Shown: positions 28,546 to 37,962, counted from the stretch's first letter. The stretch: 64,000 nt of DNA from an uncultured delta proteobacterium (GCA_903881505.1 CAIRTM010000077.1:1-64000); one strand, 5' to 3'. The notes: generated from the sequence alone by a model not told the origin. Translations and numbers: made by a program.

Positions 28546-29733
28546 TCAGGATTTTTGGGACAAGGCCGCCCGTACACAGCGCACGTAATGGCGGTAGAGG
28601 TCTACATCCTTTTCATACGCATACAGCGGGGGGGAAGGATTGGAGTCGGGCCAGATGATCGTGCGCCCGGCAAGCGCTTCGCCGACTTTACCCCTGAGGT
28701 CGCTGCCAGCGCTCAGGCTTTCATAATCATACCTGAAAAAAACATTATCCCATATCTCTTTCGAATGGTAGGGCGACAGGCAGGCGAATCCGGTAAAGTT
28801 TTTATGAACCTGATGAGCATTGCCCTGCCATGACGCCCCGCGCGCAAATTGCATGGCATAGAAGTCGTTCAGCGTGCCGCGGTGATAGCTCTTGTGAAAG
28901 GCCATGAGGGTATCGCCCAAGGTCCCCGCCCAGAAAAAACACTTCCCGCCCAGCTCGGCGCCGATTCGTTTCAAAGTCGGCAGCCAGCGCATATGCCGTG
29001 GGTTCGAATACAAATCTCCTGCTACGATTTTCGCGCTCAGATCAGCCCCCGTTTCTTCGTTTTTGCCGTCATGTTCATAGATGCGGTTTATCAAAATCCC
29101 GTTGTCGCTGACCCACCGCTTAACCAGCGGAGCATTCGGTTCGGACGAAAAAACGTTCCAGCGTGAATCATGAACCTTGGGAGCCAGCAGAATCAGCTGG
29201 CTGTCTTTTCCCCCGGTAAGAACAACATGGTTGTAATCCGGGAATTCGTTCTCGATACCATTGATAAACGTGCTTATGTAGAACGCCGTTTTCTCTATGA
29301 AAGCACCGTTGCCGACAAAATCCCCCCCGGGAATCGGTGCGGCCGTATTGGCATCAAACGTGACGGACTCAAACGGCCGCATCTTGAAAATTTCCGCATC
29401 GATAGTTTCACGGGTATGGTACCAATCGCACACAACCCGGTCCCTTTCTGCAAAACAGCCCAGCAGCCTGTCGAGCCACACACAGCCTTTATGGCCATCT
29501 TTTTCACTCAGCCTCCAGGGTGCGGGCTTAAACTTCCGGTTAAGTCTGAACACGCCCTTGTGCTGTATCAGGCGTACAACAGACGTCGAAAGGTAAAGCC
29601 CGGCATCCCGTCTATAATAATAGCAGGGATATATACCCGCGCTTTCATCAGCGCAACCGTCGGCAAACACGACATCTTCTGCGCATAAAGCGGTATACAT
29701 ATCCAGGCATGTAATTTTTCTGCACCGTTTCAA
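28546..29733 (-). CDS. PP-loop (asparagine-synthase C-domain-like) ATPase-type enzyme without an N-terminal glutaminase Cys
   Basis: VVLTGGKDSQLILLA PP-loop-like motif; region before it resembles a degenerate Asn-synthase N-domain; no MC start motif. Confidence 0.55.
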   Translation of the reverse strand: MKRCRKITCLDMYTALCAEDVVFADGCADESAGIYPCYYYRRDAGLYLSTSVVRLIQHKGVFRLNRKFKPAPWRLSEKDGHKGCVWLDRLLGCFAERDRVVCDWYHTRETIDAEIFKMRPFESVTFDANTAAPIPGGDFVGNGAFIEKTAFYISTFINGIENEFPDYNHVVLTGGKDSQLILLAPKVHDSRWNVFSSEPNAPLVKRWVSDNGILINRIYEHDGKNEETGADLSAKIVAGDLYSNPRHMRWLPTLKRIGAELGGKCFFWAGTLGDTLMAFHKSYHRGTLNDFYAMQFARGASWQGNAHQVHKNFTGFACLSPYHSKEIWDNVFFRYDYESLSAGSDLRGKVGEALAGRTIIWPDSNPSPPLYAYEKDVDLYRHYVRCVRAALSQKS

Positions 29734-29897
29734 GCGCCAGCTCCATCCATATCAATATCGCACCAAACCCATAGGCAGAATGCTTCTATCATTCATTCGA
29801 CGGACCGCCCGGAGCGCGCTGCGGCATCTGCCGGCGCACCCCCCCCGCCTGAAGCTTCATGCTCTCCTGTGCAGACGGAGCCTTTTTCCGCCGGTTC

Positions 29898-30782
29898 TCA
29901 ACGCGGGCACATGCGGGCCTTGATTTTTTTTACACCCGCAGCCAGTTTCTCCAGCAGATGAATCCCGGGGGACATCACCCGCTGCTGCTCAAGCACCCAT
30001 TTTCTCCATGCCCTGCTGTTGGAGAATTCCACTCCGTGCAGAACCTGTATCCTGCGCACTGAATCCTCATGGGCTGCCATCGCGTAACGAACCGCTGCCG
30101 CCTTCCTGTCGCGCCTGACAAACCGGCCTGCCGCATGGTCATGGTGCAGCGTGACGGACTGAAGCGTGACAGCGGCAACAGGCTGTGTCCGTATGCCCCG
30201 GATTGCCATTTCATAATCTTCAAAGCCTACGAACATGCCGCTGTCATACAGGCCCAAACGTTCGAACAATCCCCTTCGCACGATCGAGGCGCCGCCGGGA
30301 AAACAATTCACGCGCATGCCGGGAGCGCACTCGGACGGCTCCATAAAACGAAAAACCATTTTATTATCGATAATCTCCATTGAAAAGTAGGGCATGCAGC
30401 GCTTTTCCCAGACATTGAATATTCTGGGGATAAAGACCTCAGCGTCCGGATGTTCCGCGATCGCTGCCAGTGCAGTGTCCACCCAGTTGTCGGTTTTTAT
30501 AACAATATCGTTATCGACAAAAAAAAGTAATTCCTCTCCGGTTTTTTCGATCAGGAAATTGCGGCCCCCGCTGACGCCGAGGTTCACGCCGCTTGTGAAT
30601 ATGGTCACCTGCTTGAGCGGCGCGCAGAAACGCTCGACGGCGCGTGAATTGCGCTCCGATGAGCCGTTGTTCAGGATGTATATCGGTACGCCGGAGGGCA
30701 GGAAGCTTTTGACGCACGCAATCGTCTGGCGCGCTTTTTCAAAGAACAGGATGAGGACCGCGAAACGTTTCCCGATGTCCAC
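29898..30782 (-). CDS. Glycosyltransferase family 2
   Basis: IYILNNGSSERNSRAVERF; GVNLGVSGGRNFLIEKT; LLFFVDNDIVIK; FPGGASIVRRGLFERLGLYDSGMFVGFEDYE. Confidence 0.9.
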   Translation of the reverse strand: MDIGKRFAVLILFFEKARQTIACVKSFLPSGVPIYILNNGSSERNSRAVERFCAPLKQVTIFTSGVNLGVSGGRNFLIEKTGEELLFFVDNDIVIKTDNWVDTALAAIAEHPDAEVFIPRIFNVWEKRCMPYFSMEIIDNKMVFRFMEPSECAPGMRVNCFPGGASIVRRGLFERLGLYDSGMFVGFEDYEMAIRGIRTQPVAAVTLQSVTLHHDHAAGRFVRRDRKAAAVRYAMAAHEDSVRRIQVLHGVEFSNSRAWRKWVLEQQRVMSPGIHLLEKLAAGVKKIKARMCPR

Positions 30783-30784
30783 GC

Positions 30785-31789
30785 TCAGACCCCCGCAAGG
30801 TTCTTACAACATTCACGCACATAGCGCAGCTTGCTTCCGGCGGTCGGCAGCAGGCCCCACCGGGCGAATACGGCGAACAGCGCCGGCGAGGCGCTTTTCA
30901 GTTCGATGCTGCGCGCCGGCAGAGGCTTCATATACGACCGGAGCATGTTCCGGAACATGCTCCCGTGCCCGTCTCTGCCCGCGCGGTATATCTTCTCGAG
31001 CAGCGCTGCTGCCGCCCGCACCTCTTTTCCGTTCACGGGCGCAAAACGCTCGCCGGTCATGTCAAAATACATCCCTTCCTCATCCGGTGAAAGGCGCAGG
31101 CCGATGCCGAGCAGGTTGTGCCTGCGCACCCGGTCGGCGAACGCATCCTGCTGGCGGATCCGGCAGGTGCCGGCCTGCAGGCCGTGCACCCGGTAGCGCA
31201 GCAGGACCTCCTGCACGCCCGCGAACGTCAGGGTGTCGACCGTGCGGCACCAGAGTTCGTAATCCTGGGCGTACAGGTAGGCTTCGTTATAAGGCCCCGC
31301 GCAGTTCTCAAAGCTTTTCCTGCGCATGCAGACGGTCGAATGGGCGATGCAGTTCCTGAAAAAAAGCGTATCCCGGATGTCGGCGTGGCCGGCGCGCGTT
31401 TTGACAACCCTGCTCCGGTCGCCGAACATCTCATACCAGCTGCCGCAGACACCGATATGCATCTCCCGCTCCATGAACGCGACCTGCTTTTCAAGCCGGT
31501 CCGGCAGCGCGATATCGTCGGCATCCATGCGGACTATATACCTGCCCGCGGATTGCGCGAAGCCCCTGTTCAAGGACGCGGCCAGGCCCAGGTTGCACCC
31601 GTTGTGGATAAGCCGTATGCGCGGGTCGGGGCAGGCTTCCACGATACGGAGAGTGCCGTCGGTAGAGCCGTCATTGACGATCAGGAACTCAAAATCAGTG
31701 AATGTCTGGCGCACGATACTGCCGATTGCTTCGGCGAGGTAGCGTTCACTGTTATGAACAGACATCAATACCGTAACGCACGGGGCCAT
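30785..31789 (-). CDS. Glycosyltransferase family 2
   Basis: VTVLMSVHNSERYLAEAIGSIVRQTFTDFEFLIVNDGSTDGTLRIV; RMDADDIALPDRLEKQVAFM. Confidence 0.94.
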   Translation of the reverse strand: MAPCVTVLMSVHNSERYLAEAIGSIVRQTFTDFEFLIVNDGSTDGTLRIVEACPDPRIRLIHNGCNLGLAASLNRGFAQSAGRYIVRMDADDIALPDRLEKQVAFMEREMHIGVCGSWYEMFGDRSRVVKTRAGHADIRDTLFFRNCIAHSTVCMRRKSFENCAGPYNEAYLYAQDYELWCRTVDTLTFAGVQEVLLRYRVHGLQAGTCRIRQQDAFADRVRRHNLLGIGLRLSPDEEGMYFDMTGERFAPVNGKEVRAAAALLEKIYRAGRDGHGSMFRNMLRSYMKPLPARSIELKSASPALFAVFARWGLLPTAGSKLRYVRECCKNLAGV

Positions 31790-31814
31790 GGCGTGTGTAT
31801 GTTCGCATGCGATG

Positions 31815-31836
31815 GGGGCCCGCCGCAGCGGGTCCC
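31815..31836. other. GC-rich hairpin (9-bp arms with one G:U on plus strand) in the wzt-GT2 intergenic gap
   Basis: GGGGCCCGC-CGCA-GCGGGTCCC read directly. Confidence 0.45.
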
Positions 31837-31982
31837 GTTAGCAGGATGCCGCCCGAGCGTTGCCGGGCAGCGACAGAGCATGGTACTGCCGAGGCAGCCG
31901 GTGTCCGTTCACAACCGCACGCCTCGTTATGGCCATCCCGGACAGGCGCAGCGCGGTCCTGTATCCAGAAGGGTGTCATGGT

Positions 31983-32001
31983 CCCCGCACCGCGTGCGGG
32001 G
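31983..32001. other. Perfect 8-bp GC hairpin in the wzt-GT2 intergenic gap
   Basis: CCCCGCAC-CGC-GTGCGGGG read directly; no adjacent T tract. Confidence 0.5.
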
Positions 32002-32070
32002 TGGCGTTCCCTGAAGCGCGTGCGTGTTTACCGAGGGGCGCGCGCGGCGGGGCATCCCGTCCGAGGAACC

Positions 32071-33429
32071 TCAGGAGCCGCCGGCCGCCCCCCCGCCGGG
32101 GGGTATTCTCTCAAGCTCCCAGGAATCCTGCGACAATACAATGCCGCGTTCAAAATGTCCGTGTGACTTGACCGAAAACGAGACATTGGTAAAGCCGTGG
32201 TCATAGGACTCACCCGTTGCCCCGTTCATTATATGATAATTTATGAAGTAGACTCCCGGGCCGAGGTGATGCTCCTTGTAGGTCACAACGGCCCGGTAGC
32301 GGCCCGGACTGATGTTCCTGAAGCGGTGCCTGTTGCGGTCGTTGCTTTTCGACCAAAGGCAGTCGATGTTTTTCGCCTCGTTCAAAACGGCGAGAGCGAA
32401 GAAGATCTCCTCACTCTCTTCATTGATTATGAAATCAAGAAAAACCCTCAGCTCCTCAAAAGCCCCCACCTCGAAGACCCGCTCGCCCTGCCGGTTGAGC
32501 AATCCCAGGTCGACGAACGCCACACGGCCTCCATCCGAATGGCGCTGCCTGAAAAGCTCCCTGTTTCCCGCGTCCCTGTTGATCGCCGCCACGCGCATAT
32601 CCTTGCACAGGTTTTCGTAGCGTATGAGCCCCTCGTTCGAATCACCGTCAAAAAGCAGCCTGCCGTGATCCATGATTATCACACGGTCGCACAGTACGCG
32701 GATCTGGTCCAGGTTATGACTTATAAAGATAAGGGCGTTCGCCTTTGCGCGAAACTCCCTCATCTTGCGCATTGACTTATTGCGAAAAGCAAGATCGCCC
32801 ACGCTCAGCACCTCATCGACCAGCAGGATGTCCGGCTCGCAGTGCACCGCGATCGCAAATCCCAGCCTGACCCGCATGCCGCTTGAATACGTGCTGATCG
32901 GGGCTTCTAAAAAATCGCCGATATCGGCAAACGCAATAATTTCATCGAGCTTTGCGTCAATCTCCCGGCGCTTCATCCCGAGGATCGTGCCGTTGAGGTA
33001 AATATTCTCCCGGCCGGTCATGTGCGGATGGAATCCGGCGCCGACCGCGATGAGGGCCCCGATGCGGCCTGCAAAGGCAATACGGCCTTTATCGGGGGGG
33101 AATATGCCGGTTATAAGCCGGAGCAGGGTCGATTTACCGGAACCGTTGGCGCCGATTATGCCGAGTGCTTCGCCTCTGCGAAGCTCAAAGTTGATGTCCT
33201 CAAGCGCCCAGAATTCATTGTTCCTGAGCCGATCGGTGCCATACGGAACTCCCAGCACGCTGCGGACCGAATCAGCCACGCCATAATACATGCTGTGCCT
33301 GAGCGTGCGGCAAAACTTCTTGTGCAGGTTCTCGACCCGCAGCACGCTATCGTTCTCAAAGCTGACGGCAGGCTGGATCGGCTTCATAATCATGAAATCC
33401 CCTACGAACGCGGTGCGTTTCACAAACAT
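32071..33429 (-). CDS. wzt: Polysaccharide ABC exporter ATP-binding protein with Wzt-like C-terminal beta-sandwich domain
   Basis: IIGANGSGKSTLLRLITGIFPPDKGRI; YSSGMRVRLGFAIAVHCEPDILLVDEVLSVGD; about 170-aa C-terminal extension (VDLGLLNRQGERVFEVGAFEELRVFLDFIINEE...). Confidence 0.9.
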   Translation of the reverse strand: MFVKRTAFVGDFMIMKPIQPAVSFENDSVLRVENLHKKFCRTLRHSMYYGVADSVRSVLGVPYGTDRLRNNEFWALEDINFELRRGEALGIIGANGSGKSTLLRLITGIFPPDKGRIAFAGRIGALIAVGAGFHPHMTGRENIYLNGTILGMKRREIDAKLDEIIAFADIGDFLEAPISTYSSGMRVRLGFAIAVHCEPDILLVDEVLSVGDLAFRNKSMRKMREFRAKANALIFISHNLDQIRVLCDRVIIMDHGRLLFDGDSNEGLIRYENLCKDMRVAAINRDAGNRELFRQRHSDGGRVAFVDLGLLNRQGERVFEVGAFEELRVFLDFIINEESEEIFFALAVLNEAKNIDCLWSKSNDRNRHRFRNISPGRYRAVVTYKEHHLGPGVYFINYHIMNGATGESYDHGFTNVSFSVKSHGHFERGIVLSQDSWELERIPPGGGAAGGS

Positions 33430-33468
33430 GCCCCTGCGTAGAGACCGCAGGCGCTCCCTGACGCACCG

Positions 33469-34320
33469 TCAGAACATTTTTTCAATCACCTTTTCTTCGG
33501 CCACGTAAAACCACTTCATGGACAGCAGCAGAAGAAGAAAAGCCGAAAGGGTCAGACCCAGGAACACATCAGCGCCGGCGGTGCGTCCGAACACGATCAG
33601 GTCGCGGGCACAGCCGTGCAGATACGTCATGGGATTGAGCGCCAGGATCGCCTTCACGATGCCGGTCCTGTCTTCGGCCGTGTAGACAACGGGTGTCAAA
33701 AACATCAAAAAGCCCAGCAGGTACCCAAGCGCTTTTTCGATATCCATTGCGACTACCGTGATGATCGATGCGGTCAGCCCTATGGCCGCGGCAAAAACAA
33801 GCATAGGAACCACCAGCACGGGAGCCGCCCAGTACAGCGCATGCAGGTTGACCCCGAAGCACAAAAGCAGCACGCTCACAAACACAAAGCTGATCAGAAA
33901 ATTCGCATAGGCCTGCAGCAGTTCCTTCACCAGCATGGTGTGATGGGGATAGTGCACCTGGTCGATAAAGCCCTGGCCTGCCTTCAGGGTCCGCGATGCG
34001 GCAACGACGCAGTTGGAAAAAAAACCCCACAGGGTGGTGCTGATGATTACAAACGCCGGATAGGGGAAGTCCATGGTGCCCGGATTGAGCACTCCGGCGG
34101 CGTTCATGAACACCCACGAGGCGAAGCCGAGAAGGGGCGACAGGACGATCCAGCCCAAGCCCAGAAATGACTTTTTATACTGCATGAAAAAATCGCGTCT
34201 GAACAGCTGCCAGATAAGCTCGCGGCAGCGCACGGCATCGGCGGCCATAATGCATACCGCAGCAAGCATACCGGTTCTGCGGCGCTGATGGGCTTCATAG
34301 ACGGTTATGCCGGTGTGCAT
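33469..34320 (-). CDS. wzm: ABC-2 type polysaccharide export permease
   Basis: LIWQLFRRDFFMQYKKSFLGLGWIVLSPLLGFASWVFM; ALNPMTYLHGCARDLIVFG; adjacent to wzt. Start MHTGITVYE at 34320. Confidence 0.88.
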   Translation of the reverse strand: MHTGITVYEAHQRRRTGMLAAVCIMAADAVRCRELIWQLFRRDFFMQYKKSFLGLGWIVLSPLLGFASWVFMNAAGVLNPGTMDFPYPAFVIISTTLWGFFSNCVVAASRTLKAGQGFIDQVHYPHHTMLVKELLQAYANFLISFVFVSVLLLCFGVNLHALYWAAPVLVVPMLVFAAAIGLTASIITVVAMDIEKALGYLLGFLMFLTPVVYTAEDRTGIVKAILALNPMTYLHGCARDLIVFGRTAGADVFLGLTLSAFLLLLLSMKWFYVAEEKVIEKMF

Positions 34321-34378
34321 GCGTGTACCTTCCATATGCGGCGCCCGGGACCAGGCCGGCAACGGAGCGCGGCAGGGT

Positions 34379-35999
34379 TCAGTTTCCGGCGGCGCCCGGG
34401 TCAGGGCGCCGCTGCCAGTCAATGCCTTTTTCCATCGCGGACACAGGAACCGCGCGGTAGCCCTGCAGCTCCGGGCGGTGGATGCTGCAGGCATCCTTAT
34501 GCCAGAAAAAAACCCAGGGCGCCTGCCCGGCGATCATGTGTTCGCACTGCGCATAGAGTTCTCCGCGTCTTACAGGATCCCGCGTTGCAACAGCCTGTTC
34601 AATCAGGCGGTCAAACGGCGCGCCCCTGTAGCGGCTGCGGTTGCCGCCCGCGCCCAGATTGGCGGAATGGAAAAGCGGAAAGAGAAAATTTTCCGCGTCA
34701 GGGTAATCGGCCCACCAGGAAAGCCAGAAGGCATCGGCTTCGCCGTCGGCCACCGCGGCCAGAAACGTGCTCCACTCAAGCTGCACGATCGAGGCCCGTA
34801 TGCCGACGTCCTGCAGATAGGACTGCACAGCCTGGCACATGTCAAGGTTTTCACTGTCGGCTGTCTGGTATATCCGCATGGCAAAACCGTCCGGGTAGCC
34901 GGCCTCGGCCAGCAGGGCCCGGGCCCGCTGCGGGTCGTAGCCGTAGCCGGACGGGGCCGCGCCGCTGCGCAGCAGGGGCGGCACCGGGCCGCGCGCGATC
35001 TGGCCGCGGCCGTCAAGAATCGCCGCAAGCATGGTCTGCCGGTCGATTGCACAGTTCAGCGCCTGCCTGACGCGCACGTCCGCAAAGGGCGCGCGGCTGC
35101 AGTTAAGGCCCAGATAATAGGTATTGAGGCCGGGCGCCTGCTGCACGCAGTCTCGCCAGGCGCGGTCGCGGGCATAGCGCGCGTATTCCGATGACATGAT
35201 GTCGGGAAGTATATCCAGCGAGCCCTTCTCAAAGGCGACCATGGCCGTGAAATCCTCGGGGATAATGCGGTAGCAGATACCGCTGCTCAGCGGGCCCGGA
35301 CCTCGCCAGTTGGGGTTTTTCGCAAGCCGCACATGCTGGTTATGCTTCCACTCAGCAAGCATGAACGGGCCGCTGCCGCCGGCCTGCCGGCCGAAGTCTG
35401 CCCCCAGGCGCTCAACCTCTTCCCTGGGCACCACATATGCGGTCGGCAGCCCCAGCATGCTCAAAAACGGGGCAAAGGGCTCGGCCAGCTCGATTTCAAG
35501 CGTCCGGGCGCTCAGCGCCCTGAGGCCCGCAACGTGCCCGGTGCGGCCCTGCATAAAGGCGTCGGCCCCCTGTATGCGCGCAAGCACCCAGGTGCGCGGC
35601 GAGCGGGTCTGCGGCGCGAGCACGCGCTCGAAGGAAAAGGCCACATCGTGAGCGGTCACCGCGCGGCCGTTAAAAAAAAAAGGCGTCGTCGCGCAACTCG
35701 AAACGGTACGTCCGGCCGTCATGTGAAAGCGTCCAGGAACGTGCCAGATCAGGGCAGGGCCGCAGCCGGTCATCAAAGCCGACCAGGCCGCTGAAAAGCT
35801 TGGCGGCAATGCGCGCGCTGTCAAGGTCCACGATGCGGGCCGGATCGAGCGTGGCCGGGTTCTTCTTCAGCCGCACATAAATCCAGCCGGGCTCCCGTTC
35901 AACGGATGCCCCCGTACAGCCGCCCATCCAGCACGCGGCCGCAGCGCACACGAGGAGCGCGCCTGTTCTTCTGAGTAATCCTCGAACACTGGCTGCCAT
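34379..35999 (-). pseudogene. Peptide/oligopeptide ABC transporter substrate-binding lipoprotein (SBP_bac_5), split by a 1-nt frameshift at a 10-T tract
   Basis: N-part MAASVRG...MGGCTGAS...LARSWTLSHDGRTYRFELRDDAFFF* and C-part FFNGRAVTAHDVAFSFERVL... join in frame if one base of A10 (35672-35681, plus strand) is removed. Confidence 0.85.
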
Positions 36000-36093
36000 C
36001 TGCCGGCCACAAGCCTTACGGCGGTTTTATATGCGCGCTGCGTATTCCTAAGATCGGCTGAGGGCGCGTCCTGCGCCATGGCCCATCCCCGTA

Positions 36094-36498
36094 TCAGCCC
36101 AGCTGCAGCCTGATCCAGGCCATGATCACGTCGTGAACGTAGACGATCTCTTCTTCCTCGAGCTGCCGGCCCGTCTCAATCCGGTGCCAGGCATGCAGGC
36201 AGCGGCGGCAGCAGGTCGCGGTTGCGTGCTGGGCGACGAAAACAGGGTGGCCTCGAAACGGGGTCTGGCGGCCGTCGTTGGGCACGGCGGCAGGGGCCAG
36301 CCGGACGCGGATAAAATCAGCCGCATGGGCGCTGACGACACCCAGCCCTCTGCCGGCAATCCAGTCCCGGTCACGGCCCGACAGGCGAAACCGCGAGCGG
36401 AACCGGGAAGCGCCCAGCTTCAAAAACAGTTCGTCCAGGCCCGCCGGCCTGCCCACACCGGGCCCTATGCTTTCAGCCTGGCCGCGGCGGCCCTGCAC
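36094..36498 (-). CDS. DUF4186-like conserved protein
   Basis: LGASRFRSRFRLSGRDRDWIAGRGLGVVSAHAADFIRVRLAPAAVPNDGRQTPFRGHPVFVAQHATATCCRRCLHAWHRI...VIMAWI. Start uncertain. Confidence 0.75.
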   Translation of the reverse strand: MQGRRGQAESIGPGVGRPAGLDELFLKLGASRFRSRFRLSGRDRDWIAGRGLGVVSAHAADFIRVRLAPAAVPNDGRQTPFRGHPVFVAQHATATCCRRCLHAWHRIETGRQLEEEEIVYVHDVIMAWIRLQLG

Positions 36499-36860
36499 AG
36501 CCGCACGAGCGCGAGCCAGATGCGCCGCAGCAGGCCGGGATTGCGCAGCTTTTCTATGCGCGCACGTGCCTGGGCCAGCTCCAGCGCCGTGAAGTCGAGC
36601 CGGTGCAGGTTTTCTTCGAGCTCGAGCTCAAGCATGCCCAGCTCGTCGCGAGCGTCAACGATGCGCACCTCGATCATGTCCCAGCCCAGGCGCCGGGCGG
36701 ACTCAAGCCTGCGGTGCCCCGCGATAAGCTCGTAATCACTGTTGACCGTCACCGGGTTCATGAGGCCGCGCGCTTCAAGGCTGTCCATCAGGGGCTGCAG
36801 ATCGCCCAGCTGCATGCGGACCCTTTTTTTAATCCTGATCCTTTCAAGCGGTACTTTCAT
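36465..36860 (-). CDS. Orphan ParB/sulfiredoxin-fold N-terminal domain protein
   Basis: VPLERIRIKKRVRMQLGDLQPLMDSLEARGLMNPVTVNSDYELIAGHRRLESARRLGWDMIEVRIVD, LELEENLHRLDFTALE. Confidence 0.85.
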   Translation of the reverse strand: MKVPLERIRIKKRVRMQLGDLQPLMDSLEARGLMNPVTVNSDYELIAGHRRLESARRLGWDMIEVRIVDARDELGMLELELEENLHRLDFTALELAQARARIEKLRNPGLLRRIWLALVRLCRAAAARLKA

Positions 36861-36983
36861 GCCATCACCCCTGACTCGGTTATGCCCGGCGCGCCTCAGC
36901 GCGTACTGCCGCGGGCCGCTTGCATTAACCTGTTTGTATCAAGTCGCGCGCGGCAAGTCAAGGAATCCGGTCCCGCGCCCCGG

Positions 36984-37778
36984 TTAATGGGGAATTTCAG
37001 GAGAGACAACGACCCGGTCCACATGTGACGCGCGGATGGTTTCAGAAATAGCGGTATTACGGAAAAAAATCGTGTTGCCGCGCCGGATCAGCATGGTGGT
37101 CATGGCGGCGTTATCAAGATAAAAGGTGTACGTGCGGCATTCCCGCTGGCAGGGAAACACGCCGATGAAGCCTTTTTTATCAGGCGTGTCGACATTGGCC
37201 GTCAGGCAGAACCGGGTGGTGGTCACGTAGGCAAACGGAATATAGAGCGACAGGCGCAGCCGTGTGCTGACTCCGCTGAGATCAAGGCCCTGCAGCGGGT
37301 TGTCAAGCTCGGCGCGGCCGATGTTGTTGTCCTCCAGAAAGCGCTGATAGCGGGGTACATCAAGATTTGTCCTGCGGTAATGCTCCAGCGCGGCCGGGGG
37401 CAGCTTATCGAGGAAATTCATAATGCGCGGCCCGCGCTTTATTTTCGTAAGCAGCCGGCCCATGACCGGTACGAGGGCGGGATAGCGGTTTTTCAGCAGG
37501 CGGAAGACGCCCCAGTCGTTGAAAACGACCTCGGTGCCCGCAGGCAGAAGCGCAGCCAGGGCTTCAACCTGTGCCAGTCCTGCCTCGGTGACATACGGCG
37601 TAACCAGGGTGAAGGCACGGCCCGCATCACGGACCCGCTCCAGCACCCGGGTCAGCTCCTGCGCACCCGGCAGCAGGCGCTCGCAGAATTCGTCCCCGTA
37701 GTAAACCCGGCGATGCTGATCCGTCAGGTACTGCAGCTTATCGGCCTGGCTGACAAAAAGCGCGTATTCCCGCTCCAC
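36984..37778 (-). CDS. U32 peptidase/UbiV-like protein with four candidate [4Fe-4S]-ligating cysteines
   Basis: VVFNDWGVFRLLKNRYPALVPVMGRLL; Cys in YYGDEFCERLL and FCLTANVDTPDKKGFIGVFPCQREC. Confidence 0.6.
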   Translation of the reverse strand: MEREYALFVSQADKLQYLTDQHRRVYYGDEFCERLLPGAQELTRVLERVRDAGRAFTLVTPYVTEAGLAQVEALAALLPAGTEVVFNDWGVFRLLKNRYPALVPVMGRLLTKIKRGPRIMNFLDKLPPAALEHYRRTNLDVPRYQRFLEDNNIGRAELDNPLQGLDLSGVSTRLRLSLYIPFAYVTTTRFCLTANVDTPDKKGFIGVFPCQRECRTYTFYLDNAAMTTMLIRRGNTIFFRNTAISETIRASHVDRVVVSPEIPH

Positions 37779-37962
37779 GCTGCGTTCCTCGATTCAAGAA
37801 AGGCGGCTCATTCCGGCGCTCTGCGCCCGGGCCGCACGGCCTTTTCCTATGATAGGCGCTCGGCACGGCGCCGGTCAAGCCCAAAATATTTAAAGGTTGC
37901 CTGCGCTCGCCATCTGTGCTACCCATGAAAAGATATTTGTAACCTCTACGGCAGACAGCATT

